Shown: positions 41,521-41,657 of the stretch, one piece after another
How the letters are laid out: each line of letters opens with the position of its first letter
Position numbering within the stretch: the first letter of the stretch is position 1
DNA from: an uncultured Muribaculaceae bacterium
Lineage (GTDB): Bacteria; Bacteroidota; Bacteroidia; Bacteroidales; Muribaculaceae
DNA: 41,657 nt
Assembly: GCA_910577465.1 (NCBI GenBank)
Contig: CAJTMM010000007.1
Span: forward strand, 54,976 to 96,632
Direction: 5' to 3'
Made by a program: the position numbers and the translations under genes
Notes under the pieces: model-generated
The model's input: the letters and a program-made list of their open reading frames with translations, nothing else
The model's database searches: none
What the model was told of the DNA's origin: nothing

Positions 41521-41657
41521 ATGAGAGATACATTCCAAAAGCTCTTTTATAGGTTTTTGCAAACAGAAAACCTGTACTTAAATTTTATTCTGACTATAAT
41601 TGCTATTGCATTGATTGTGATTGTCGTAGAATTGACAGAAAGCTTATCAGAATTAAA
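41521..41657 (+). CDS. Partial gene: membrane protein start, cut by the window edge
   Basis: An ATG at 41521 opens a frame that continues without a stop to the window end (45 codons visible). It begins RDTFQKLFYRFLQTENLYLN and then has one hydrophobic helix (FILTIIAIALIVIVV). It lies 19 bp after the previous stop on the same strand, extending the array. The function cannot be judged. Confidence 0.5.
   Translation, partial: MRDTFQKLFYRFLQTENLYLNFILTIIAIALIVIVVELTESLSEL

Overview
The window looks like a chromosomal segment of a gut Bacteroidales bacterium. Muribaculaceae is my best guess, but the sequence alone cannot fix the family. Pointers are the Bacteroidota-type promoters (TAnnTTTG near -7, sometimes with TTTG/TTG about 20 bp upstream), weak Shine-Dalgarno signals, fimbrillin, DUF3575 and DUF5119 genes, a DUF4290 gene, HU-like paralogues, a complete Bat (aerotolerance) operon, a DUF5686 outer-membrane protein and the eukaryote/archaeal-type ProRS. 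I found no rRNA, tRNA, CRISPR array or intact insertion sequence.

Layout. 0.1-4.2 kb is a plus-strand surface/fimbria mini-operon (DUF3575 protein, DUF5119 lipoprotein, fimbrillin) closed by a strong terminator. 4.5-8.2 kb is on the minus strand: dacB-type PBP4, a conserved hypothetical, rsmI and a coiled-coil lipoprotein. 8.3-9.7 kb carries a TetR regulator just ahead of fabG. 9.8-12.0 kb is DUF4290, rimM, an acidic small protein and an OmpA-like protein. 12.1-15.7 kb is proS, a GT2 glycosyltransferase and two HU-like genes, the second membrane-anchored. 15.9-24.4 kb is the Bat operon: moxR, DUF58, an extra membrane protein, batA, batB, batC, batD and batE. 24.5-26.0 kb has a small HTH-like protein and a DUF2007-Usp-Usp fusion. 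26.0-32.0 kb is on the minus strand: phoH, DUF5686, murB and murA. 32.1-36.9 kb has a CYTH protein, rlmD on the minus strand and ppdK.

After the ppdK terminator at about 37.0 kb the character changes. There is a cluster of TGTAC repeats, then only the N-terminal part of a tyrosine-recombinase gene, then a highly structured noncoding element (37579-37696). A tightly packed plus-strand run of AT-rich genes of unrelated kinds follows to the window edge: WG-repeat-like protein, dual-specificity-phosphatase-like protein, retropepsin-like protease, membrane protein, a decayed retropepsin fragment, AAA/ABC-type ATPase, small membrane proteins and an unknown. This is the accessory part and the best candidate for something undescribed. 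Its architecture (recombinase remnant, folded intergenic element, mixed small genes on one strand) recalls recombinase-associated cassette arrays such as the rAID clusters of Bacteroidales. Only one copy of the element is visible, so that reading remains a hypothesis.

How the genes work together. The core genes serve cell-envelope building (murA, murB, dacB, GT2, the DUF5686 barrel), translation and ribosome maturation (proS, rimM, rsmI, rlmD), fatty-acid synthesis (fabG with a probable TetR regulator), central carbon flux (ppdK) and envelope/oxygen stress (Bat operon, Usp).
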